Positions 17,504 through 26,082 of a stretch of 64,000 nucleotides of DNA are shown here, piece by piece (position 1 is the stretch's first letter; each line of letters begins with the position of its first letter). The stretch is from Streptomyces sp. NBC_01216 (GTDB lineage: Bacteria > Actinomycetota > Actinomycetes > Streptomycetales > Streptomycetaceae): assembly GCF_035994945.1 (NCBI RefSeq), contig NZ_CP108677.1:124001-188000 (forward strand), read 5' to 3'. The position numbers and the translations under genes were made by a program. Below the pieces are notes generated by a model, which was given only the letters and a program-made list of their open reading frames with translations, searched no databases and was not told where the DNA came from.

Positions 17504-19379
17504 CGCTGTGCTCCGGGGTCTCGGGGTGGAGGTCGCCGTGGGCGGCCAGGAGGGCTCGTTCGACCAGTTCGGCCTGTGCGGCGACCGTCGGGGCGGCGAA
17601 GAAGTCGGCGAGGGAGAGTTCCACGCCGAGTTCCTCGCGCAGGTCGTCGGTGACGGCGAGGGCGAGCAGGGAGTGGCCGCCGAGGGCGAGGAACTCCGCG
17701 TCTGCCCGGGTGACCTCGCTGCCCAGTTCCCGGCTCCACACGTCGGCGACGGCCTTTTCCAGCGGGGTCATCGGCTGCCCCGGCGCCTCGGCGGGCCTGC
17801 TCTCGGCCGCGTGCGCCGCCTGGGCGGTGAGCGCGCGTCGGTCGACCTTGCCGGCCGGGGTGAGGGGAAGCCGTTCCAGGACGGTGACCGCGTCGGGCAC
17901 CAGGTGGGCGGGCAGGACCCTGGTGAGCCGCTCGCGCAGTGCTCCGCCGGACGGCACGGGGCCGGGCGCGGCGACGACGAAGGCGACGAGGGACGCCTCG
18001 GGGGTGCCGGCGGCGTCGACGGTGACGGCGGCGTCGTCCACGTCCGGCTGCTCGCGCAGGGCGTGTTCGACCTCGGCGGGTTCGATGCGGAAGCCGCGGA
18101 CCTTCACCTGGTCGTCGTTGCGGCCGTGGAACAGGAGGATGCCGTCGGTCCGGAGGGAGACGATGTCGCCGGTGCGGTAGAGCCGGCCGGCGTTGGGCTG
18201 CTCGACGAAGCGTTCGGCGGTGAGTTCGGGCAGGCCCGTGTACCCGTGGGCGAGCCTGCTGCCGCCGATCCACAGTTCGCCCCGGTCGCCGTCGGCCACC
18301 GGCCGGCCGTCGGCGTCCAGGACGTGCGCCGTGGCCCCGGCGATGGGCCTGCCGATCGGTATCGGCGCTTCGCAGTCCTGCTCGGTGACCCGGTGGGCGG
18401 TGGCGAAGGTGGTGGTCTCGGTCGGCCCGTAGCCGTTGACGAGCTCCAGCCAGGGGAAGGCGGTGAGCACCTCACGGGCCTGTGTGGCGGCCATCGCCTC
18501 GCCGCCCACGACGACCGAGCGGAGCTGGGCGAAGACGCGGGAGCGGCGTGCGGCGAGCTGGTGGAAGAGGGCCGTGGTGAAGAACGCCACCGTCACGCCG
18601 TGCCGCTCGACGTGCCGGGCCAGGTCCTCCAGGGTGGGGCGCCGCTCGGTGCAGACGACGACCGCGGCGCCGTTGGCGAGGGCGGCCCAGATCTCGAACG
18701 TCGAGGCGTCGAAGGTCATGGGCGAGTGGAACAGGACGCGGTCGCGGCGGGTGAGGGTGACGTAGTCGGGTGCGGTGACCAGCTCGGCGATGGCACCGTG
18801 CGGCACGGCGACGCCCTTGGGGCGGCCGGTGGAGCCGGAGGTGAACATGACGAACGCCGCGCTGTCCGGCTCGGACTCGTCGACCGGTCGGCCGCTGGTG
18901 AGCGGCTCCTCGGACAGGGCGAGGACGCGGCCGGGGAGCCTGGCGGCCTCCAGCGGTTTCGCGTCGCCGACGGTGAGCGCCACCTCGGCGTCGGTGATCA
19001 TCGCCTCGGTTCGCGGCCTGGGTTGGGCGGGGTCGAGCGGTACACAGACCGCTCCGGCGAGCCACAGCCCGAGCTGGGCCACGACCGTGCGGGACGACCG
19101 CGTCGTCAGCAGTGCCACCCGGTCGCCGCGCGCCACCTCGTGGTCGCGCAGGCGGGCCGCGAGGGCGTGGCCGGCCTGGAGGAGTCGGCCGTAGGTGAGG
19201 ACACTGTCACCGTCCACGACGGCGAGGGCGTTCGGGGTGAGTTCGGCGTGCCACGCGACGAGCGCAGGCAGGGTGGCCGCCCGTGCCGACGGCGGTACGG
19301 GTGTGGTGGTACGGGCGGCGGGCGGCGACAGGGGCGTGCCGTTCGCAGGGTCGACGGGCCGCAAGGTGGTGGGGGTCAT
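17493..19379 (-). CDS. NRPS adenylation-carrier didomain, probably branched-chain specific
   Basis: 628 aa. An A domain spans about 40-530 (MFTSGSTGRPKGVAVPHG, NGYGPTETT, GELWIGGSRLAHGY, YRTGD, DDQVKVRGFRIEPAEVE, TPAGKVDRRAL) and a carrier domain follows at about 550-615 (FLALGGHSLLALAV). Reading the ten-residue code against GrsA gives D-A-F-F-V-G-G-T-F-K, close to the known valine code DAFWIGGTFK, so Val or Ile is my prediction. There is no C domain in this protein, so bond formation must use a C domain supplied in trans. The start lies one base after the previous stop, so it is translationally coupled. Confidence 0.9.
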   Translation of the reverse strand: MTPTTLRPVDPANGTPLSPPAARTTTPVPPSARAATLPALVAWHAELTPNALAVVDGDSVLTYGRLLQAGHALAARLRDHEVARGDRVALLTTRSSRTVVAQLGLWLAGAVCVPLDPAQPRPRTEAMITDAEVALTVGDAKPLEAARLPGRVLALSEEPLTSGRPVDESEPDSAAFVMFTSGSTGRPKGVAVPHGAIAELVTAPDYVTLTRRDRVLFHSPMTFDASTFEIWAALANGAAVVVCTERRPTLEDLARHVERHGVTVAFFTTALFHQLAARRSRVFAQLRSVVVGGEAMAATQAREVLTAFPWLELVNGYGPTETTTFATAHRVTEQDCEAPIPIGRPIAGATAHVLDADGRPVADGDRGELWIGGSRLAHGYTGLPELTAERFVEQPNAGRLYRTGDIVSLRTDGILLFHGRNDDQVKVRGFRIEPAEVEHALREQPDVDDAAVTVDAAGTPEASLVAFVVAAPGPVPSGGALRERLTRVLPAHLVPDAVTVLERLPLTPAGKVDRRALTAQAAHAAESRPAEAPGQPMTPLEKAVADVWSRELGSEVTRADAEFLALGGHSLLALAVTDDLREELGVELSLADFFAAPTVAAQAELVERALLAAHGDLHPETPEHSDVH

Positions 19380-19380
19380 G

Positions 19381-21318
19381 TCAGGCTCCTTCCGGGCGCG
19401 GGGTCCGGCGCTGGTCGAGGAGGGCTGCGAAGGCCCTCAGGTCGGTGCTGAGGAGCAGCTCGTGGGCGCGCGGGCGTACTCCGGTCTCGCGTTCGACGAT
19501 CGCCAGCAGCCGTGCGGCGACGACGGAGGTGCCGCCGGCGTCGCTGAAGTGGTCGCCGAGGGAGGTGGCGGGACGGCCGAGGAGGTCGCGCACGGACGTC
19601 AGCACGAGCCGCTCGGTGGTGGTGGCGTCGGCGAGGTCGTCCGTGTCGGCGGTCCGTGACGGCACGGGGAACGGGGCCTGGGCCTGGGCTGCCAGGGCTG
19701 CCCGGTCCACCTTGCCGTTGGCGTCGAGCGGGTGGCCGTCGACGATCCGTACGGCGGCGGGCACGGCCTGCTCGGGGAGCCAGGCACGGACCGCGGCGAG
19801 GAGGTCCTCGGTCGTGGGTGCGGCGCCGTCGGCGGGCCGTACGTGTGCGACGAGGCGGCTGTGGCCGGAGCTTTCGCACAGCACGGTGACGACGGCGCTG
19901 CGCACCCGGTGGTCCTGCTCGAAGGCGGCTTCCACCTCGGCCGGTTCGATCCGCACCCCGCTGATCTTCACCTGGTCGTCGAGGCGGCCGAGGAAGTCCA
20001 GGGTGCCGTCGGCGTTCATCCGTACGCGGTCGCCGGTGCGGTAGAGGCGGTCGATCCCGGACCGCGCCAGTTCGCGCGGAGCCTCGGTGAACCGGCGTGC
20101 GGTGAGTTCGGGGTCGAGGTAGCCGAGCGCCAGGCAGTGGCCGCCGACGCGCAGTTCACCGTCCTGCCCGCGGGCGACGGGCCGACCCTCGTCGTCCGTG
20201 ACGACGAGGGTGACGCCCGGCAGCGCGGTGCCGATGGGCGGCGGTGTCGGGTCGCCGGCCTCCGGATCGGTGCCGCGCATGGCGTGGGTGGTGGTGACGA
20301 CCGTGGCTTCCGCGGGGCCGTAGGCGTTGTGGACGGTGGCGGTGACGTCGGCGCCGGGGCGGCGGCGCATGCGGTCACCGCCGACGACGAGGTGACGCAA
20401 CATCAGGTTCGGCGGCCACGGTCGGTCCAGGAGCGGTTCGATGGTGGGGGTGGCCGCCACGGCGTGGGTGAGGCCGGTGTCGCGCCACCAGTCGGTGAGC
20501 ACGTGCGAGTCCCAGCGGGTGTCGTCCGGGGCCGGGACGAGGGCCGCGCCCGAGGTGAGGGCGGCCCACAGTTCCAGCAGGTGCGGGTCGAACGCGACAC
20601 CGATGAGCAGGGACTGGCGGTCCCCCGGCGCCAGGGCGGTCTCGGCCCGGTACCAGTCCAGGGCGACGGACAGCGAGGGCTCGGCCACGGCGACCGCCTT
20701 GGGGCGGCCGGTGGAACCGGAGGTGAGGACGGCGTACAGGGCGCCTTCGGGCGCGCGCCGGGTGCCGCGGCCGGAGCCGGCGAAGGCGGCCACCGCTGCG
20801 GCGGGGGCGTTGACGCCGTCGGTGGGCAGCGGCAGCGGGGCGTGCTCCCCGCTCCGGTGTTCCGCAGGCAGGACGGCGGGGTCGCCGATGAGGCAGGCGA
20901 CGTCGAGGTCCTCTGTGACGGCCTGGGTGCGGCGTTCGCCGGGGCGGGGGCCGAGCGGCAGGTAGACGGCGCCGATCCGGGCGAGCGCGACGGCGGTGAC
21001 CACGAGGGCGGTGGAGCGGTCGAGGCAGACGCCGACCAGGTCACCGGGCCGTACGCGGTCGGCCAGGGCGGCGACGACCCGCGCGGCCGCCGCGTCGAGG
21101 TCCTGGTACGTCCAGGTCCGCGTTCCGTCGATCACGGCCGGGGCCTGCGGGTCGCGCCGGGTCTGCTCCTCGAAGCGGGCGAGGACACCGGTCGGTTCGG
21201 CGGCGGGGCCGTGGGTGACGCTCGGCACGGCGCCGGTGTCGGTGCCGTGCATGGTGGCGAGGCCGGTGTCGACGGGCGTGGCGGGCGCCACGGGAAGGCT
21301 CGGGGACTGGGTCATCAC
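19381..21318 (-). CDS. NRPS adenylation-carrier didomain, specificity unclear
   Basis: 645 aa. The A domain spans about 50-540 (VLTSGSTGRPKAVAVAEPSL, HNAYGPAEATVV, GELRVGGHCLALGYLDPEL, LYRTGDRVR, DDQVKISGVRIEPAEVE, DANGKVDRAAL). The carrier domain carries FSDAGGTSVVAARLL, with GGTS in place of the usual GGHS. The code reads D-P-L-A-V-G-A-V-V-K, which I cannot match to a known substrate; Pro at position 236 is unusual. It has no C domain. The ATG overlaps the stop of the C-A-T gene by four bases (ATGA). Confidence 0.88.
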   Translation of the reverse strand: MMTQSPSLPVAPATPVDTGLATMHGTDTGAVPSVTHGPAAEPTGVLARFEEQTRRDPQAPAVIDGTRTWTYQDLDAAAARVVAALADRVRPGDLVGVCLDRSTALVVTAVALARIGAVYLPLGPRPGERRTQAVTEDLDVACLIGDPAVLPAEHRSGEHAPLPLPTDGVNAPAAAVAAFAGSGRGTRRAPEGALYAVLTSGSTGRPKAVAVAEPSLSVALDWYRAETALAPGDRQSLLIGVAFDPHLLELWAALTSGAALVPAPDDTRWDSHVLTDWWRDTGLTHAVAATPTIEPLLDRPWPPNLMLRHLVVGGDRMRRRPGADVTATVHNAYGPAEATVVTTTHAMRGTDPEAGDPTPPPIGTALPGVTLVVTDDEGRPVARGQDGELRVGGHCLALGYLDPELTARRFTEAPRELARSGIDRLYRTGDRVRMNADGTLDFLGRLDDQVKISGVRIEPAEVEAAFEQDHRVRSAVVTVLCESSGHSRLVAHVRPADGAAPTTEDLLAAVRAWLPEQAVPAAVRIVDGHPLDANGKVDRAALAAQAQAPFPVPSRTADTDDLADATTTERLVLTSVRDLLGRPATSLGDHFSDAGGTSVVAARLLAIVERETGVRPRAHELLLSTDLRAFAALLDQRRTPRPEGA

Positions 21319-24300
21319 GACTCCGTGGAATGGGTGGTGGTGGCGAGGGCCTCGGCCTGGTCGGCGAGCACGGGGTTACGGAAGAGCACCTTCAGCGGCG
21401 GGCGCGTGCCCAACCGGGGCTCCAGCCAGGCGGCCAGTTCGGCGGCGAGCAGGGAATGGCCCCCGCTGTGGAAGAAGTGGGAGCGGGCGTCGAAACGGCT
21501 GTGGCCGAGGACCTCGCGCCAGCCCTCCGCGAGCAGCGCCGTCATCGGATCGTCGGACACGGCGGTAACCGCGGTCCCGGTTCCGGGACCGGGCTCGGAA
21601 CCGGGTTCGTCCTCGGACGTCACGGCGTCGTCGGGGTCGTCGGGGTCGAGCGCCGCCGCGCGGCGGGACAGCGCCGTACGGTCGGGCTTGCCTCCGGCGA
21701 GGGTCGGCATGGTCTCCAGCCGTGCCCACCGAGCGGGTATGAGCGGGCCTGGGAGGCGCAGGCTCAGTTCGGCGTGCAGCGCCTTCTCGTCGAAGTCCGC
21801 GCCGCCGGCGCCGTCTTCGAGGAAACCGACGAGCCTGGGGCCGCCCGTGCGCTCACGGTCCAGGACGACGGCGCAGGACCGGCCGCCGAGCACCGCGCAC
21901 GCCGCGGCCTCGATCTCCTCCAGCTCGATGCGGTGCCCGCGCAGCTTGATCTGGTTGTCTCGCCGCCCCAGGAAGTACAGCAGCCCGTCGAGACCGCGGT
22001 AGCCGAGGTCGCCGGTGAGGTAGACGCGCTCCCCGTCGAGCGCGTCGACGGGGACGAACCGGGATGCCGTCACCTCCGCGTTTCCCGGGTAGCCCTCGGC
22101 GAGACCGGGTCCGGCGACGGCGAGTTCGCCGACGGCGCCGGACGGCAACGGGCGGTGGTGGGCGTCCAGGACGAGGACCCGCTCGCCCGGGAGCTCGGTG
22201 CCCAGGGGGATCTCGGCGCCTTCGGCGAGGGCGCCGCGGGAGACCTCATGGACGGTCGAGCTGATCGCCGCCTCCGTGACTCCGTACACGTTGAGCACGG
22301 TCGCGTCGGTGTCGGCGAGGACGCCGCGCAGTGCCTCCGCGGGAAGGCGTTCGCCACCGAGGACCAGGAGCCTCGGCGTCCAGCTCTCGTCGCGCAGCGC
22401 GGGACGCAGGTCCTCGCGGATGGCGAGGAAGTAGCTGGTGGGCAGGTTGGCGACGGTGACCCTGGCGGACACGAGCAGTTCGGCGAGCTCCGCGCCCGTG
22501 GGCACCTCGTGCTCGGGCAGGACCAGGCACGCCCCGGCGTGCAGGGTCGGCAGCACCTCTTCCAGCGCCACGTCGAAGGACGGCTGGGCGAACATCAGGA
22601 CCCGGTCCGAGGTGACGAGGCCGAACCGGTCGGCGGCCGCCGTCATGTGGTGCGTCAGCGCCGCGTGGCCGACGGCGACGGGCTTCGGCGTGCCGGTGGA
22701 GCCCGAGGTGTGGATGACGTACGCGGCGCCGGGGAGTTCGGCGCCCTCGCGCGCGGCGGGCAGTGCCGGGGCGTCGATCCGGGCGATCGGCAGTGCTTCC
22801 GGCAGGGCCGGGGCACCGTCACCGGTGAGGACCAGGGCCGGGGCGAGGCGCTCCAGCAGCAGTCCGAGGCGGGCCGGCGGGTCGGAGGGGGAGAGCGGGC
22901 AGTAGACGGCGCCGGTCCGCAGGCACGCGAGGAGGGCGACGACCGAGTCGGTTCCCCTGGGCAGGACCACGGCCACCGACCGGCCGGGTGTCACACCGGC
23001 GGCGCGCAGCCGCTCCGCGAGCGAGCCGACGCGGTCGTCGAGTTCGCCGTAGGTGAGGCGGCGCGCGCCGCACAGCAGGGCGGGCAGCGTCGGGTGGTGC
23101 GCGGCGACGGGGTCCAGCGGATCGCGGTCGGTCGGCACAGGAACCGTCTCGGCGGCCGGTTCCACGGCGGTCGGTGCCAGGTCGGCGAGCGGGATCTCGG
23201 GGCTGTCGAGGTAGGCGCGCAGCAGGTCCAGGAAGCGGCCGGAGAGCAGCCGGGCGACGTCCTCGCCGAGGAGGTCCGTGTCGTAGTCCCAGACCAGGGT
23301 CATGCCGGGCGCGCCGTGGCGCGGTGTGACGCCGCGCCGGTCGTCGGGGAGCAGCACCACGTCGAGGTCGAAACGGGTGGTGCCGGTGTTGAACCCCTCG
23401 AAGAGGGTGATGTCGAGACCGGGTACCTCGATCTCGGGCAGCGGTGCGTCGTGGGCGCTGAACATGACGGAGAACAGCGGGTTGTCGGCGCCGGAGGTGT
23501 GCCTGCCGAGCGCCCGAGTCAGCTCCTGGACCGGCACGTCCTGGTGCGGCAGGGCCCGGATGAGGGTGTCGGTGACGTCGTACATGGTCTCCTGGGCGGA
23601 GACGGCGCCGTCCAGGGCGAGCGGCAGCGGGATGGTGTTGACGAACATGCCCACGGCGTCCTCGTAGCCGAGGGGGCGGTTGCCGACTGCGGTGCCGATG
23701 ACCATCCGGGAGCGGCCGCTGTGCCGGCGCAGGAGTTCGGCGAACAGCCCGAGGAGCGTGGCGAACGGGGTGAGACCGCGTGAACGGGTGTGGCCGCGCA
23801 GGCGTTCGGCGAGATCGGCGCCGATCGTCTGCCGCAGCTGGCCGCCGTTGTGCCGGCGACGGGCACCGGGGCGGGCGAGACCGGGCAGCGGCAGGTCGTG
23901 GGGCTGGTCGGCGAGTTCGGCCCGCCAGAAGTCCAGCGATTCGGGAGCGTACGCGGCCTCGTCCCGGGCCCGGACATGGTCCGCGTACGACGAGGCGGGC
24001 GGGAGCTCCAGGGTCTCGCCGAGGACGTGGGCGCGGTAGACGCGGAAGACGTCGTCGAGCAGGATCGCGAAGGAGTGCCCGTCGTGGATCAGGTGGTGCT
24101 CTACGTGAACCAGCCGGTGATGGCGCTCGGCCAGCCGCACGAGCGTCCAGCGGATCATCGGTGCCTCGAAGGTGTCGAGCGGTGTCTCGGCCTCGACGCG
24201 CAGGAGATCGGCGAACGCCGCCTCGGGGTCGGCCTCCGTGCCGAGGTCGATGGTGCGCAGCCTCGGCTGACACCGCGGCGCGACCCGCTGGCCCGGTACG

Positions 24301-24494
24301 GACCCGGCGGACGCGACGAGTTCGAGGCGCAGGCCGGGGTGGCGTGCCAGGGTGGCGGCGAGTCCCAGCCGCAGCGCCTCGGCGTCGAGCGGGCCCCACA
24401 GGTCCAGCGCGGCGGTGAAGTTGTAGGCGCGACTGCCGGGCTGCATCTGTTCGTGCAGCCAGACGATCTCCTGCGAGGAGGAGAGGGGGAGCAT
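21315..24494 (-). CDS. NRPS condensation-adenylation-carrier module
   Basis: 1059 aa. It opens directly with a C domain (MLPLSSSQEIVWLHEQMQPG; HHLIHDG), then an A domain (HTSGSTGTPKPVAVGH, NVYGVTEAAIS, YLTGDLGYRGLDGLLYFLGR, DNQIKLRGHRIELEEIE, LAGGKPDRTAL) and a carrier (FFHSGGHSLLAAELA). The code reads D-V-E-N-V-G-V-I-S-K, resembling the ornithine-type code DMENLGLINK, so a basic or ornithine-derived residue is my guess. No ornithine hydroxylase is present in the window. A much longer upstream open frame was rejected because it enters the preceding gene in the wrong frame. This is the only complete extension module here. Confidence 0.9.
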   Translation of the reverse strand: MLPLSSSQEIVWLHEQMQPGSRAYNFTAALDLWGPLDAEALRLGLAATLARHPGLRLELVASAGSVPGQRVAPRCQPRLRTIDLGTEADPEAAFADLLRVEAETPLDTFEAPMIRWTLVRLAERHHRLVHVEHHLIHDGHSFAILLDDVFRVYRAHVLGETLELPPASSYADHVRARDEAAYAPESLDFWRAELADQPHDLPLPGLARPGARRRHNGGQLRQTIGADLAERLRGHTRSRGLTPFATLLGLFAELLRRHSGRSRMVIGTAVGNRPLGYEDAVGMFVNTIPLPLALDGAVSAQETMYDVTDTLIRALPHQDVPVQELTRALGRHTSGADNPLFSVMFSAHDAPLPEIEVPGLDITLFEGFNTGTTRFDLDVVLLPDDRRGVTPRHGAPGMTLVWDYDTDLLGEDVARLLSGRFLDLLRAYLDSPEIPLADLAPTAVEPAAETVPVPTDRDPLDPVAAHHPTLPALLCGARRLTYGELDDRVGSLAERLRAAGVTPGRSVAVVLPRGTDSVVALLACLRTGAVYCPLSPSDPPARLGLLLERLAPALVLTGDGAPALPEALPIARIDAPALPAAREGAELPGAAYVIHTSGSTGTPKPVAVGHAALTHHMTAAADRFGLVTSDRVLMFAQPSFDVALEEVLPTLHAGACLVLPEHEVPTGAELAELLVSARVTVANLPTSYFLAIREDLRPALRDESWTPRLLVLGGERLPAEALRGVLADTDATVLNVYGVTEAAISSTVHEVSRGALAEGAEIPLGTELPGERVLVLDAHHRPLPSGAVGELAVAGPGLAEGYPGNAEVTASRFVPVDALDGERVYLTGDLGYRGLDGLLYFLGRRDNQIKLRGHRIELEEIEAAACAVLGGRSCAVVLDRERTGGPRLVGFLEDGAGGADFDEKALHAELSLRLPGPLIPARWARLETMPTLAGGKPDRTALSRRAAALDPDDPDDAVTSEDEPGSEPGPGTGTAVTAVSDDPMTALLAEGWREVLGHSRFDARSHFFHSGGHSLLAAELAAWLEPRLGTRPPLKVLFRNPVLADQAEALATTTHSTES

Positions 24495-24705
24495 GGGCGA
24501 TCCCTGAGGTTGTCGGGTCGGTTTCCGGTGCCGGTCACGGTTGTGTCCGGTGGTCGTGATAGCGGCTTCGCGGGTCGCGCGGTGCCCTTGCGGGCGTGGG
24601 GGGATGCCATGGGGGTGCGCGGCGGTGTGGGACGCGCGGTGCGCCGGTGCGGGGGCTGCGGCGCGGTGATGCCCGGAGGGGCCGGGGCCGGGGTCCGGGG
24701 CGGGG

Positions 24706-26001
24706 TCAGACCGCGGTGTGCGAGGCGGGGCGCAGCGCCTGGGTGAGCGCGTCGAACGCCCGGTGCGCGGCGTCGTCGTCGAGTACCGCGCGGTCCCACA
24801 CCATCCGCAGGCGGATCTCCGCTCCCTGGGTGACGGAGACGGCGAAGGGACCGCGGACCGGTCTGCCGTCGACGTGGACCTCCCGTCCCTCGACACCGGC
24901 CAGTGTGAGGGGCGGGCGACGGCTGTCGTCGTCCACGGTGAGCAGTCCGTCGAGGCCGCCGGTCCAGCCCGAGCCGGCGGCCCGCACCGCGGTCACGACC
25001 GCGTCGAAGGGCATGTCGGCCCGGTCGAGGTCGTCCCACCAGGCGTCTGCCGTCGCCTCCGGGTCGGGTGCGGGTCCGGTGTCGGCGGGGAAGACGACGG
25101 TGTTGAGAAAGCAGCCGATGACAGGCTCCGCCCCCGGGGGACGGCCGCCCCACGGGTAGCCGAGCGGGATCACGAGGTCCGGGCCGTACAACGCGCGGGC
25201 CGCGGAGCGGCAGGCGTCGAGCAGTCCGGGGAAGGGTATGCCGCCGTGGTGCGCGGGCAGCCGGGTCTGCGCGGCGCCGCTGGACGACCCGCCGCCAGGC
25301 ACGCGCTCCGGACGGGGTGCCGGGGCGTGGGCCTGGAGCGGACGCAGCCGGTCCGCCCAGTACGCGGCCGCCTCGGGCGTCTCCGCCCCTTCCTCGGCGG
25401 CGAGTTGCCGCAGGACCGTGTCCCGGTAGGCGGCGAGCTCGGCATCCGTCTCCCCCGGTGCGACGCGGGAGGCGGTGGTCTCCTCGCGGTACGCGGCTCC
25501 GAGTTCGTCGACGATCCGCGCCAGCGACTGGCCGTCGCAGGCGGCGTGGTCCAAGACGACGGCGAGGATGTCCTCCTCCCGTTCCTCGTCGTGTACGAGG
25601 AAGAGCCGCAGGGGGGAACCCTGTGCGTCCCAGGAGGCCAGCGCGCGCCGCAGCGTGTCGGCGGGCCGCCTCCCCGGCATCGGAGCCGGCCGGGCCACAG
25701 CCACGTCCGGATCGGCGACGCGCAGGACGGGAGTACCGCGCACGACGGCGGGCCGCGAGCGCAGGGCGGTGTGCCGTGCGGCGAGCCTGTGGGCCGCTGC
25801 CCGCAGGCGTTCGATGTCGATGGTCCCGTACGGGAAGGCGAAGAACATCGGCACCAGGTCGGGACGGCCCGACGGGTCCAGCGAACGCACCAGGAGGAAG
25901 CGGCGCTGTGCTCCGGTGACCGGCAGCAGGACGTCGGACCGGTCGCCGGCGGCGGTGAGACGCCGGTAACGGGCCAGGTACTGACTCGTGATGCTGAGCA
26001 C
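24706..26001 (-). CDS. Stand-alone condensation-fold protein with altered active site
   Basis: 431 aa, the length of one C domain. LLPVTGAQRRFLLVRSLDPS matches motif C1, GCFLNTVVFPADTG corresponds to C5, and DMPFDAVVTAV to C6. The active-site motif HHxxxDG reads DHAACDG (residues 151-157): the second, catalytic His and the Asp-Gly are kept but the first His is Asp. It may supply amide formation for the C-less A-T proteins downstream, or release or acylate the product. It lies 81 bp after the MFS gene and 211 bp before the C-A-T gene in the same operon. Confidence 0.82.
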   Translation of the reverse strand: MLSITSQYLARYRRLTAAGDRSDVLLPVTGAQRRFLLVRSLDPSGRPDLVPMFFAFPYGTIDIERLRAAAHRLAARHTALRSRPAVVRGTPVLRVADPDVAVARPAPMPGRRPADTLRRALASWDAQGSPLRLFLVHDEEREEDILAVVLDHAACDGQSLARIVDELGAAYREETTASRVAPGETDAELAAYRDTVLRQLAAEEGAETPEAAAYWADRLRPLQAHAPAPRPERVPGGGSSSGAAQTRLPAHHGGIPFPGLLDACRSAARALYGPDLVIPLGYPWGGRPPGAEPVIGCFLNTVVFPADTGPAPDPEATADAWWDDLDRADMPFDAVVTAVRAAGSGWTGGLDGLLTVDDDSRRPPLTLAGVEGREVHVDGRPVRGPFAVSVTQGAEIRLRMVWDRAVLDDDAAHRAFDALTQALRPASHTAV

Positions 26002-26082
26002 GTGGTTCTCTCTGTCGAGGCCGCGGTCGCGGTCGCGCGGAAGGGTGTGGCGGTGCGGGTCGTCCCCGCGCGGTACGAGTGG

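Noticed and set aside
21330..23783. Plus-strand frame of about 817 codons across the C-A-T gene
   Set aside because: Antisense to a clear NRPS with all core motifs; composition is G/R/E-rich with no recognisable domain.
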